The translations under genes were made by a program, and so were the position numbers. A model generated the notes under the pieces. That model searched no databases. It was not told the origin of the DNA and saw nothing but the letters and a program-made list of their open reading frames with translations. DNA of 64,000 nt from Carboxylicivirga marina (GTDB lineage: Bacteria > Bacteroidota > Bacteroidia > Bacteroidales > Marinilabiliaceae). Positions 16,975 through 28,690 of the stretch are shown here, piece after piece. The stretch covers positions 1 through 64,000 of the forward strand of contig NZ_JAENRR010000010.1 in the NCBI RefSeq assembly GCF_016612505.1, given 5' to 3'. Within the stretch, counting starts at the first letter, position 1. Every line of letters starts with the position of its first letter.

Positions 16975-18981
16975 ATGAAAAAGTTAATTCTTGGTTATGT
17001 CATTACCATACTGTTTGTATCGTGTCAGGAGCAAGTTCAGCAAAATAAAGGTGTTGATCGGTATGATTACCCTGATGTACTCAACTTAAAAGGCACAATC
17101 ACCGTTCCACAACAATATGGAGTATCTTCTTTTTCCGATTTGGGAACATGGCATTCATTTAGCCTTAATCAAGAAGCAGAGAATGGTCAGCTTGGGAATT
17201 TCGCAGGTCCATACTTAATGCGTCAGCAGCAAAGCTTTTGGTTGAGCCCTTCCATTCTTGGTTTGCAAATTAAGGATGTTGTCAACAATGAAATACTGAA
17301 CCTTTCCGAAGCTGAGAATATAGCCAATGTTTTTTACCCAGGTTTATTAAAACAAAGCTTTGAACTTAATGATTTACAGGTTGAACTTTATTTATTTAAT
17401 GTTAATGAACGGAGCACCGTTATTACTGCAGATGTAACAAATAAAGGTAGTAATCAGGAAGTTCAGCTAGGTTGGAACGGGAGTGTTTTTGGTAAACTGA
17501 ACGCATCTATGCAAATTAGTGGAAATGCCTTACAAATTGACATCAATGAGAATGAGTCAGCACAATTATTATTCAATGGTAATAATATTCAAAAAGCTGA
17601 TACGACTTATGCTTATATCGATGAAGAATTGCAACTAAAAAGTGGTGAGCGTACAACAATAACAGCGGTGTTTTCATATACTTTTAATGAAACTGAGCGA
17701 GCACAATATACCAATGCCAACCAGGTATTTATTAAGGATGTAAAGCCAGCTTATACAGCAAATGAAGAACGTTGGAATAAGTATATTAAAACCTTATTTC
17801 AAGGTTCAGGGGCCGGATTATTAGATGTTAATAAATACGATAAGTTAGCCGTAAAATCTTTACTAACATTGATGCACAACTGGCGCAGTGCTGCAGGCGA
17901 CATCTATCACCAGGGGATAGTTCCATCGTATGCGACGCCATACTTTCAGGGCTTATGGGCCTGGGATTCGTGGAAACATGCAGTCGCCATTGCTCCTTTT
18001 GAAGGACAGCTGGCAAAAGACCATATACGTGCCATGTACGATTATCAGAATGAAGAAGGAATGATTGCGGATTGTTTCTTCAGAGACTTAGATATCGAAG
18101 GGGTTAACTGGCGTAATACCAAGGCTCCTTTATCAGGGTGGTGTATATATGAAGTATACGAGCAAACTAAAGATATTGAATTTCTAAAGGAACTATATCC
18201 AAAGTTGTTAAAGTATCACGAGTGGTGGTACATCAATCGTGATCATGACCAGAATGGCTTATGCGAATACGGTTCTACCGATGGAACCCGTATTGCTGCA
18301 GCATGGGAGAGTGGTATGGATAACGCTGTTCGATTTGATGAAGCAGTTATCATTGAAAATAGCAAAGGGGCTTATTCTATTAATCAGGAATCAGTCGATT
18401 TAAATGCCTATCTGGTTCAAGAGAAATTATATATTCAAAAAATAGCCGAGCTGCTGAATGATAAGGCAGTTGCTGGAAAGTATGCCAATGATGCCGAAGT
18501 ATTAAAGGCGCAGATTCAAAACGTAATGTATTCTGAAGAGGACGGATTCTTTTATGATGTGGAGTTAAAAAGTCAGGATAAAATACGCATACAAGGTCCC
18601 GAAGGATGGGCACCGCTTTATAACAATGTAGCGACTCAAGACCAAGCTAAGGAAGTGGTAAAAGTCATTATGGATGCAAGCCGATTTAATACACCAATGC
18701 CATTTCCAACATTAAGTGCCGCCCACGAGAAGTTTAATCCACAAAAGGGTTACTGGCGTGGTCCTGTGTGGCTCGATCAGGCATACTTCGGTATTGTTGG
18801 GATGAATAATTATGGCTTTGAAGCTGAAGCACGACAGATGGCTCAAAAAATGGTGGAGAGTGCCAAGGGGATGGCTTATACTCAGGAACCAATACGCGAA
18901 AACTACCATCCCTTAAGCAAAGAAGGGTTAAATGCCTTTCATTTTAGCTGGAGTGCAGCCCACATAATAATGTTGTTTTAG
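16975..18981 (+). CDS. GH63-like (MGH1-type) glucosidase lipoprotein
   Basis: 669 residues from the ATG at 16975, chosen because it starts a clean lipoprotein signal (MKKLILGYVITILFVSC, lipobox Cys about 17); the open frame reaches further up to 16879. An N-terminal beta domain is followed by an (alpha/alpha)6 barrel. Motifs ATPYFQGLWAWDSWKHA, AAWESGMDNAVRFD (the Asp fits the GH63 general acid) and YWRGPVWLDQAYFGIVGMNN match the GH63/trehalase-like clan GH-G. Members cleave alpha-linked glucose from oligosaccharides or glycosides. It is 24 bases before a GH2 gene, which suggests joint processing of a mixed alpha/beta glycan outside or in the periplasm. Exact substrate unknown. Confidence 0.8.
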   Translation: MKKLILGYVITILFVSCQEQVQQNKGVDRYDYPDVLNLKGTITVPQQYGVSSFSDLGTWHSFSLNQEAENGQLGNFAGPYLMRQQQSFWLSPSILGLQIKDVVNNEILNLSEAENIANVFYPGLLKQSFELNDLQVELYLFNVNERSTVITADVTNKGSNQEVQLGWNGSVFGKLNASMQISGNALQIDINENESAQLLFNGNNIQKADTTYAYIDEELQLKSGERTTITAVFSYTFNETERAQYTNANQVFIKDVKPAYTANEERWNKYIKTLFQGSGAGLLDVNKYDKLAVKSLLTLMHNWRSAAGDIYHQGIVPSYATPYFQGLWAWDSWKHAVAIAPFEGQLAKDHIRAMYDYQNEEGMIADCFFRDLDIEGVNWRNTKAPLSGWCIYEVYEQTKDIEFLKELYPKLLKYHEWWYINRDHDQNGLCEYGSTDGTRIAAAWESGMDNAVRFDEAVIIENSKGAYSINQESVDLNAYLVQEKLYIQKIAELLNDKAVAGKYANDAEVLKAQIQNVMYSEEDGFFYDVELKSQDKIRIQGPEGWAPLYNNVATQDQAKEVVKVIMDASRFNTPMPFPTLSAAHEKFNPQKGYWRGPVWLDQAYFGIVGMNNYGFEAEARQMAQKMVESAKGMAYTQEPIRENYHPLSKEGLNAFHFSWSAAHIIMLF

Positions 18982-22128
<3,147 letters not shown>

Positions 22129-22141
22129 GCGATTAACGAAT

Positions 22142-22408
22142 ATGGAGACCTTGTTATTTTTAGGCGGAGGGATTCTGCTAGGCTTCCTATTGCGGAAAAA
22201 CAGCAATTGGCGAAGTGGAGTAGAGAAAAGTATCACTGTAATGATATGGGTATTGTTACTTTTTTTGGGTATCTCAATTGGTGCCAATCAGCAAGTGATA
22301 GATAACATTCATGTGATTGGAGGAAAGGCTGTGGTGTTAACCTTTGGAGGCATAGCTGGAAGTATAGCTTTATCATACATTGTTTATCGTCAATTTTTTA
22401 AAGTATGA
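22142..22408 (+). CDS. LysO-type exporter, N-terminal half (DUF340)
   Basis: 88 residues with three hydrophobic segments (METLLFLGGGILLGFLLR; ITVMIWVLLLFLGISIGAN; VVLTFGGIAGSIALSYIVY). It matches the first half of LysO/DUF340, a lysine exporter in E. coli. The stop overlaps the next start as ATGA (22405-22408), so the two halves are translationally coupled. Splitting LysO into two ORFs is a known arrangement in Bacteroidota rather than a fresh frameshift. Confidence 0.75.
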   Translation: METLLFLGGGILLGFLLRKNSNWRSGVEKSITVMIWVLLLFLGISIGANQQVIDNIHVIGGKAVVLTFGGIAGSIALSYIVYRQFFKV

Positions 22409-22998
22409 AAGGAACACTGATTACCGTAATGTTTTTTGTTGTGGGGTGTTTATTGTCCATATACAATTTTACACCAAAAGTATTGTTGGAAAATGATTTA
22501 AGTACTTATGCATTATATGGCCTTATGGCCTTGGTGGGAGTGAGTCTTGGTATGGATGAATCATCAATAAACATATTGAAAAAAGCCAACCTGGGCTTGT
22601 TGTTGGTGCCGATATCAATTGGTGCAGGCAGTATCATCGGGTCAGGAATTGCTTACTGGACTATATCAGAATCTTTTAAAGAAGGAATGGCTGTGGGAGC
22701 CGGATTTGGTTACTACAGTCTCTCAAGTATTATCATATCAAACACCTACGATTCAATATTGGGTGTTATTGCATTACTCTCTAATATTTCCCGTGAGTTA
22801 CTGTCATTGTTGTTAGCTCCGGTTCTGGTCAAGGCATTCGGCAAAATGTCACCAATAGCCAGTTCGGGCGCCACATCAATGGATACAACATTGCCGGTTA
22901 TTACAAAGTTTTCAGGAAAAGAGTATGCTGTTGTTGCACTGTTTAGTGGTATCGTACTAACCATTCTAGTCCCTATTCTTATCCCAATGATATTGTAA
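22405..22998 (+). CDS. LysO-type exporter, C-terminal half (DUF340)
   Basis: 197 residues with about five membrane segments. The conserved FGYYSLSSIII and ISRELLSLLLAPVLVK segments and the SGATSMDTTLPVITKFSG loop are typical of the LysO transmembrane C-terminal domain. It works with the preceding 88-residue partner. Lysine or a related cationic amino acid is the likely substrate, based on E. coli LysO. Its placement behind two glycoside hydrolases is odd for a lysine exporter. Confidence 0.78.
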   Translation: MKGTLITVMFFVVGCLLSIYNFTPKVLLENDLSTYALYGLMALVGVSLGMDESSINILKKANLGLLLVPISIGAGSIIGSGIAYWTISESFKEGMAVGAGFGYYSLSSIIISNTYDSILGVIALLSNISRELLSLLLAPVLVKAFGKMSPIASSGATSMDTTLPVITKFSGKEYAVVALFSGIVLTILVPILIPMIL

Positions 22999-23302
22999 TA
23001 AAAGGCCAGAGCAAGTTTTTAAGTAAATCATTTGTCTAAAACATAACATTGAGTCATTGACAGTAAGTTATTTTGATATGGAGCTTGATGCGTGTGTGAC
23101 ATGTTTCATTTACGACAAGAAATTCAGTAAAATAATTCAGTAGGTTCTGCAACGGGTTTCTAAATGCCATTACTCAGATTAATGTATGCCCTGCTCACAC
23201 TTTCCCCTTGTGAGCAGGGTATACATTTTTAAGACCTTAATATTCACTCCTGATTAGGAAAATACAACAGGCTTTTTCACCTTTGCCAAAAAGAATACAT
23301 CC
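22999..23302. other. Intergenic region before apbE
   Basis: 304 bases without a gene. The only structure is the strong terminator at 23182-23230. Close to the apbE start, cacctttgc (about 23277-23285) misses the -7 consensus TAnnTTTG by one base and could be its promoter. Confidence 0.5.
23182..23230 (+). terminator. Strong rho-independent terminator
   Basis: An 18-bp stem (atgtatgccctgctcaca with tgtgagcagggtatacat, one G-T pair) with an 8-base loop and a T5 tail. It closes the GH63-GH2-LysO unit about 180 bases after the last stop. Confidence 0.88.
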
Positions 23303-24310
23303 ATGAAGATATATCAAGTTTTAATCGCATTTGTATTTGTAGTTTTACTTTTACTTCAGTCTTGCCAGCCTAATAAAGAATTCATCCGCACCGAAGGTCT
23401 TATTTTTGGTACTATTTATCACATGACCTATGAGTGCAACCAAGATTTATCTGATACCATTCAAAGTACCTTAAATGCATTTGATTGGTCCATGTCAACC
23501 TATAAAGAAGAGTCGGTAATTAGTAAAATTAACCGTAACACCTCTAATGAAACGGATATCTATTTTAGAAAGGTTTTTAATACGGCAAAAGAGATAACTG
23601 CCGCCACAGGTGGGGCTTTTGATATGACGGTGGCACCATTGGTCAATGTCTGGGGCTTTGGTTTTTCAAAGAAAGATAGTGTCACCGACGCTCAAATTGA
23701 TTCAATAATGAATTATGTAGGCATGGATATGCTAAGTCTGAGTAACGGCCGTATCGTTAAGGAGAAGCCGCAAATAATGCTTGATGGCAGTGCAATTGCT
23801 AAAGGCTTTGCCGTAGATGTTGTGGCTGAAGTATTAGAGTCATTCGATGTTAAAAACTACATGGTGGAAATTGGTGGCGAAATGCGTGTAAAAGGTCACA
23901 ATCCAAAAGCTTCTGCATGGCGTGTCGGAATTGATAAACCCATTGATGATCCAGAAGTTTTAAATCGTCAGTTACAAGAGATAATTGCTATTTCAGATAT
24001 TGCCTTGGCCACATCGGGTAATTATCGCAATTTTTATGTCAAAGACGGTCAGAAGTACGCACATACCATAAGTCCTTTTACGGGTTACCCGGTTAACCAT
24101 CGCTTGCTTGGCGTCTCTGTTTTAGCGCCAGATTGCATGTCGGCTGATGCTTACGCCACAGCTTTTATGGTGCTGGGTTATGAAAAAAGCAAGGTTATAG
24201 CTGGACAGGTAAACGATCTGGAAGCCTACTTTATATTGGATGGAGAAGATGAAGATTACGAAATAAAAATGACCGAAGGTTTTTCTAAATTCATTATTGA
24301 CAAGCACTAA
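23303..24310 (+). CDS. apbE: FAD:protein FMN transferase ApbE, lipoprotein
   Basis: 335 residues with a lipoprotein signal (VVLLLLQSC, Cys about residue 22), so it acts in the periplasm. ApbE hallmarks: TGGAFDMTVAPLVNVWGFG, the LDGSAIAKGFAVD segment and VEIGGEMRVKG, then the C-terminal TSGNYRNFY and SADAYATAFMVLG (Mg2+/FAD site). It transfers FMN from FAD to Thr in S/D-G-x-T motifs; NqrB (about Thr216) and NqrC (about Thr209), encoded 8 kb upstream, are the obvious targets. Followed by an unknown lipoprotein gene after 70 bases. Confidence 0.95.
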   Translation: MKIYQVLIAFVFVVLLLLQSCQPNKEFIRTEGLIFGTIYHMTYECNQDLSDTIQSTLNAFDWSMSTYKEESVISKINRNTSNETDIYFRKVFNTAKEITAATGGAFDMTVAPLVNVWGFGFSKKDSVTDAQIDSIMNYVGMDMLSLSNGRIVKEKPQIMLDGSAIAKGFAVDVVAEVLESFDVKNYMVEIGGEMRVKGHNPKASAWRVGIDKPIDDPEVLNRQLQEIIAISDIALATSGNYRNFYVKDGQKYAHTISPFTGYPVNHRLLGVSVLAPDCMSADAYATAFMVLGYEKSKVIAGQVNDLEAYFILDGEDEDYEIKMTEGFSKFIIDKH

Positions 24311-24380
24311 ATCTCGCTTTAACTTGCAACTTCAATGAGAAAATGAATCAAATTTGAAGACCAAATTAAACCGAGTTCCT

Positions 24381-25514
24381 ATGAAAAAAGTTGCAAGTTT
24401 ATGGTGGATATTAGTAATAGCCGCCATTTTAATTAGTGGATGTGAGAAATCAAATCAAGGCCCGGAGCAAAATCCTGAATCACTTTCTTTAGAAGAGGCT
24501 GTTAACAAAGCAGCATTAAATATCGATAATGCGGTAGAAGCCATTGAGGCTTCAAATGCGTATGAATTATTTAATCGAACTTCAACTACAAAAGCTACAA
24601 CTACAGATGATGCTCCTGCTCATAGCATTTATCTTGAAGATATTGCCGGTGTTTATGAATATGATCCAGTTGAGGATGTTGATGAAAGTGCTGCAAAATT
24701 AAAGGCGGGCTGTAAGTGGTATTTTAAGTGGTTAGAAGACAGTGATCTTCTGATACTTCATCTGCCTTTTGAAAAAGTAAAAAAGCCGGCTTCGCTTTTT
24801 AAATATGATCCAGAGGAAGAATGGACCAATAATCTTAAAATAACAACGTCACAGTTTTTATATGAAGCCGACAAAATGCGTACAGGCCATAATTATGAAT
24901 TGGCCACCCGTTTTGATGTTGATGAGGAATACGCCGGCGAATTATGGGTGAATGAAACCCGAAGTAACTATTTTAAAACGAAGAGTTCGTCAAAGTTTGG
25001 TTTTACTGAAGAGTACTTTATTAAAGTGATTAGACAATTTGGTGATACTATTATGCTGAGTTATTCTTTAGAAAATGCCGAAGGTGACACTCTATACAGT
25101 GAAAAAGTTTCGTTAAGCATTAATATGGTTGATGATAAACCTAAACCACAATTCGAATACGAAATACAGGTTGGCGATGTGCGAATTGTAAAAATGCTTG
25201 ATGAGGATAATAAATTCGTTTATGTGGTATATAAAGGAGGAGAACTGCGCGAAGATGCCATTGTTAATGTCATCATATTAGATGGTGAAGAGCCAACAAG
25301 TATCGACTGCATGTTTATGCATAAGAATAAAGATTTACAGATAATGCTCAGTGATGAACCCCCAATACAACTATCTGAGTTAATTGGTGATTCTCAGGAG
25401 GTTTTAGCTGATTTATTCGCATCAATGAAAGAACTATACTTGTCAAAACAAGTTATTAACAAACTGGCTTGGCAAATATACCGTGAAGAAATGTGTGATG
25501 AGCTTGAAGATTAA
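24381..25514 (+). CDS. Lipoprotein of unknown function
   Basis: 377 residues from the ATG at 24381, which gives a clear lipoprotein signal (WWILVIAAILISGC, Cys about residue 21); an alternative upstream start at 24354 would spoil it. The body is acidic, with long beta-prone stretches, and has no domain I recognise. Similar large lipoproteins with a helical start (EEAVNKAALNIDNAVEAIEA) occur in Bacteroidota. It follows apbE in the same direction and precedes a bidirectional terminator, so the two may be co-transcribed. No function assigned. Confidence 0.8.
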   Translation: MKKVASLWWILVIAAILISGCEKSNQGPEQNPESLSLEEAVNKAALNIDNAVEAIEASNAYELFNRTSTTKATTTDDAPAHSIYLEDIAGVYEYDPVEDVDESAAKLKAGCKWYFKWLEDSDLLILHLPFEKVKKPASLFKYDPEEEWTNNLKITTSQFLYEADKMRTGHNYELATRFDVDEEYAGELWVNETRSNYFKTKSSSKFGFTEEYFIKVIRQFGDTIMLSYSLENAEGDTLYSEKVSLSINMVDDKPKPQFEYEIQVGDVRIVKMLDEDNKFVYVVYKGGELREDAIVNVIILDGEEPTSIDCMFMHKNKDLQIMLSDEPPIQLSELIGDSQEVLADLFASMKELYLSKQVINKLAWQIYREEMCDELED

Positions 25515-25577
25515 TGGCTCAATTATATAATTGACATATACGAAATAATATGTGTTGGGTTTGGGTGCAAATAGTTG

Positions 25578-25620
25578 AATTAAAAAGAGGTTTTCAAATT
25601 TTGAAAACCTCTTTTTAATT
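25578..25620. terminator. Bidirectional terminator
   Basis: A near-perfect 43-base palindrome: arms of about 20 bp built on aaaaagaggttttcaaa and tttgaaaacctcttttt. It has A-runs on one side and T-runs on the other, so it can stop both the lipoprotein gene and the convergent small membrane-protein gene. Confidence 0.9.
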
Positions 25621-25654
25621 TATGTCAAGTCTTGTCAGCTTTTTATTATTCAAA

Positions 25655-25897
25655 TCAACAACTGGTTGTTTGGCTTTCAAAATCGCCATCCAGTTTAAGC
25701 GGTTTAATTTTAATCGCTTCTTTACGAGCTAGCTTATCTTGTGTGGTAGCACAATAAATACCTTTGTCGTTTAAAGCCTTATTTCCTCCAATATGAGAAT
25801 TCGGAAACTTACCGTTTTTCTGCAATAAAATACGGATTGCCATCAGCACAAAAACGATTCCCATCAATGCAATACTCAATAATAATACAGGCCACAT
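25655..25897 (-). CDS. Small single-pass membrane protein
   Basis: 80 residues: one N-terminal helix (MWPVLLLSIALMGIVFVLMAI) followed by a basic tail with HIGGNKALNDKGIYC and two Cys (one near mid-tail, one C-terminal). The start is supported by AAAAAGGAG a few bases before the ATG and by a -7 box at 25921-25928. It resembles the short Bacteroidota proteins annotated only as membrane or secreted protein. The neighbourhood of apbE makes a role in NQR or flavoprotein maturation conceivable, as for NqrM in Vibrio, but it lacks the four Cys of NqrM. Function unknown. Confidence 0.78.
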   Translation of the reverse strand: MWPVLLLSIALMGIVFVLMAIRILLQKNGKFPNSHIGGNKALNDKGIYCATTQDKLARKEAIKIKPLKLDGDFESQTTSC

Positions 25898-25920
25898 AAT
25901 TTCTCCTTTTTAATTCGGTA

Positions 25921-25928
25921 CAAAACTA
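25921..25928 (-). promoter_or_regulatory. -7 box of the small membrane-protein gene
   Basis: TAGTTTTG on the minus strand matches TAnnTTTG, 24 bases before the ATG at 25897. Confidence 0.5.
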
Positions 25929-26155
25929 CTAAAATTTATACAAAACTGATTTGCAGTATCAAACTTCATTGAAATGAAGATGGAATTCCATAATCAGTAA
26001 ATTTTATTCACGCGATAAAATATGAACAGGCTATGTAAATCAGCTCTTTATTTCAAACTGAGTTTTAGAATTTCTATCATCTCAGTTTATAAGGCAAACA
26101 AACCACCTCTTTCATATGTTTGATAGATGCCCAATAAAATATGAGACATTCTCGT

Positions 26156-26163
26156 TAGATTTG
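26156..26163 (+). promoter_or_regulatory. -7 box of the E1 gene
   Basis: TAGATTTG matches TAnnTTTG, 36 bases before the ATG at 26200. No clear -33 element is seen. Confidence 0.55.
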
Positions 26164-26199
26164 TGTCGAAGCAACTAAAAACAGTAAAAATTCATTTAT

Positions 26200-28623
26200 A
26201 TGTCAGTTGAAGAAAGTGAACTCAGTTTTACTGAGTTTAAGAAAGAAGTAATTACCGACTATAAAATTGCATGTGTAAGCCGTAATATGAGCTTATTGGC
26301 CCGTAAAGAAGTGCTTGGAGGAAAAGCAAAATTCGGAATATTTGGTGATGGCAAAGAAATCCCCCAGATTGCCATGGCCAAGCAGTTTAAAAATGGCGAT
26401 TGGCGCTCGGGTTATTATCGCGATCAAACCTTTATTTTGGCCGCTGGAATGACAACGCCAAAAGAATTTTTTGCCCAATTATATGGAGAAACACGAACAG
26501 AATTAAATCCCGATAATGGAGGACGTTCATTTAATAACCATTTTGGTACGCGTATTATTGATGAGCAGGGGAATTGGAAGCGCCTCACTGATATGAAGTG
26601 TACTTCGTCAGATATTTCACCTACAGCTGGTCAAATGCCGCGTTTGGTTGGTTTGGCAATGGCCTCTAAGCTGTATCGTAATAATCCTGAATTAAAACAA
26701 TTTGACCAGTTTAGTATTAATGGCAACGAAGTAGCCTTCGGAACAATTGGTGATGCCAGTACATCGGAGGGGCACTTTTTTGAAACGCTCAATGCTGCCG
26801 GAGTATTACAAATACCAATGGCCGTTTCGGTGTGGGACGATGGTTATGGTATTTCAGTACCCAAGAAGTTCCAAACAACCAAAGAAAGCATCAGTAAAGC
26901 CATGAATGGCTTTGAAAAAGGTGCCAAAGATAAAACCGGGATGTTAATTTATACAGCCAAGGGCTGGGATTATGCAGGCCTTTGCCAGATGTATGAAAAA
27001 GGTATAAAGCGATGCCGTGAAGAACATGTTCCTGTTTTGTTTCATGTTGAAGAGTTAACGCAACCGGTAGGCCATTCAACCAGTGGATCTCACGAACGTT
27101 ATAAATCTGAAGAGCGTTTGCAGTGGGAAAAAGATTACGATGGCTTAGTGCAAATGCGTCAATGGATGATTGATAGTAATTTGGCATCTGTTGAAGAATT
27201 GGATACGATAGAAGAGGAATCAGCACTTGAGGTCAGAACGGCGCAAAAAGAGGCTTTTAAAGAGTTTAATGAAGCTTTTAAAGCTGAGCGTAAGGAGCTG
27301 TTGGATAATATTACCCGTAAAAATTGTGTGTGTAGTGAGATAAAGCAAGATAAAATTGATGCCATTGTGGCTGAATTGAAATCGAGTTTATCCTTAAACA
27401 GAAAAGAAATTCTGAGTGCTGCGCGCAAAGTGCTACGCCATTACTGTGCTGCCTGCGAAAAGCCTGATACGATGAAATCGCAGCTTAAGGCATGGGTTAA
27501 AAAATACTTTGATGAAGGTTGGGAGAATTACAGCAAGTGGCTGTATAGCGAAGATGATCATTCAGCCCTGAAGGTCACACCTGTGCAGCCTGTTTTTGAT
27601 GAAGAATCAACAAAGGTGCCAGGTCGTGAGATATTACGTGATAACTTCGATCATATTTTCGCAACAAATCCCAAGGTGGTTACTTTTGGTGAAGATACGG
27701 GCTTTTTAGGAGGTGTTAATCAGACGCTTGAAGGGATGCAGGCCAAGTATGGCGAATTGCGAATTAGAGATACAGGCATACGTGAAACCACCATCTTAGG
27801 TAAAGGAATTGGAATGGCTCTACGCGGGCTTCGTCCGATTGCTGAAATTCAATATTTTGATTATTTATTGTATGCCTTGCAAACGATGAGCGATGACTTG
27901 GCAACAACACGCTATCGTACTAAAAATGGGCAGAAAGCACCGGTTATTGTGCGCACTCGCGGTCACCGATTAGAAGGTATCTGGCACAGTGGTTCACCAT
28001 TGAGCATGGTTATTAATTCAATTCGTGGTGTTTATGTATGTGTGCCACGAGATATGACACGAGCTGCAGGTTTCTACAATACACTATTGGCAGCCGATGA
28101 TCCGGCTTTGGTTATTGAGCCCTTAAATGGCTACCGCTTGCGCGAAGAAAGGCCTTCAAATATTGGCGAATTCAAAGTGCCATTAGGTATACCAGAGATT
28201 ATCACTGAAGGTAAGGATGTCACATTGGTTACTTATGGTTCCTGTGTGCGCATTGCCGAAGATGCAGTAAAACAATTGGCTGAAATTGGTATTTCGGTTG
28301 AACTGATTGATGTTCAAACACTATTGCCATTTGATATCAATAAAGCAATCCTTGAATCAATTAAGAAAACAAATCGCGTGGTATTCTTTGATGAAGATGT
28401 ACCGGGAGGTGCAACTGCATATATGATGCACAAGGTAGTTGAAGAGCATGGAGGCTTTTACCACCTCGATGCGTCGCCAAAAACAGTGACAGCCAAAGAT
28501 CATCGACCAGCCTATGGAACAGATGGGGATTATTTTAGTAACCCAAATGCGGAAGATGTGTATGAGGCCATTTATGCGCTAATGGCAGAGTCGGAACCGA
28601 TGCGTTTCCCTGCGATTTATTAG
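26200..28623 (+). CDS. 2-oxoacid dehydrogenase E1, alpha and beta subunits fused
   Basis: 807 residues. The first half is the E1-alpha fold with the thiamine-diphosphate motif GDASTSEGHFFETLNAAG...DDGYGIS (about 185-225). The second half, from about 475, is E1-beta (GEDTGFLGGVNQTLEG, EIQYFDYLLYALQ, and the C-terminal transketolase domain LVTYGSCVRIAEDA...DEDVPGG). The joining region (about 370-420) contains Cys376, Cys378, Cys416 and Cys419. It decarboxylates a 2-oxoacid, most likely a branched-chain one, and passes the acyl group to an E2 partner. No E2 or E3 gene is in the window. Own promoter and terminator, so monocistronic. Confidence 0.9.
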   Translation: MSVEESELSFTEFKKEVITDYKIACVSRNMSLLARKEVLGGKAKFGIFGDGKEIPQIAMAKQFKNGDWRSGYYRDQTFILAAGMTTPKEFFAQLYGETRTELNPDNGGRSFNNHFGTRIIDEQGNWKRLTDMKCTSSDISPTAGQMPRLVGLAMASKLYRNNPELKQFDQFSINGNEVAFGTIGDASTSEGHFFETLNAAGVLQIPMAVSVWDDGYGISVPKKFQTTKESISKAMNGFEKGAKDKTGMLIYTAKGWDYAGLCQMYEKGIKRCREEHVPVLFHVEELTQPVGHSTSGSHERYKSEERLQWEKDYDGLVQMRQWMIDSNLASVEELDTIEEESALEVRTAQKEAFKEFNEAFKAERKELLDNITRKNCVCSEIKQDKIDAIVAELKSSLSLNRKEILSAARKVLRHYCAACEKPDTMKSQLKAWVKKYFDEGWENYSKWLYSEDDHSALKVTPVQPVFDEESTKVPGREILRDNFDHIFATNPKVVTFGEDTGFLGGVNQTLEGMQAKYGELRIRDTGIRETTILGKGIGMALRGLRPIAEIQYFDYLLYALQTMSDDLATTRYRTKNGQKAPVIVRTRGHRLEGIWHSGSPLSMVINSIRGVYVCVPRDMTRAAGFYNTLLAADDPALVIEPLNGYRLREERPSNIGEFKVPLGIPEIITEGKDVTLVTYGSCVRIAEDAVKQLAEIGISVELIDVQTLLPFDINKAILESIKKTNRVVFFDEDVPGGATAYMMHKVVEEHGGFYHLDASPKTVTAKDHRPAYGTDGDYFSNPNAEDVYEAIYALMAESEPMRFPAIY

Positions 28624-28648
28624 TCGCTCTGATATGATAATGATAAAA

Positions 28649-28690
28649 AAAGCTATCAGCGATTTTCTGTTTGCTGATAGCTTTCTTTTT
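28649..28690. terminator. Bidirectional terminator between E1 and NhaC genes
   Basis: Stem aaagctatcagc / gctgatagcttt (28649-28660, 28673-28684) preceded by seven A and followed by a T-rich tail. It serves the two convergent genes; its end touches the nhaC stop codon. Confidence 0.88.

Larger units (their letters stand above)
25898..26199. other. Divergent intergenic region
   Basis: 302 bases between the small membrane-protein gene and the E1 gene. It holds one -7 box for each side (25921-25928 minus, 26156-26163 plus). Nothing else was recognised. Confidence 0.5.

Noticed and set aside
22142-22998. LysO as a frameshifted pseudogene
   Set aside because: Each half has its own ATG, they overlap by ATGA, and the split occurs at the natural domain boundary, as is known for this family in Bacteroidota.
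25655-25897. Assignment of the 80-residue protein as NqrM
   Set aside because: Topology and context fit, but only two Cys are present against four in NqrM, so I left the function open.
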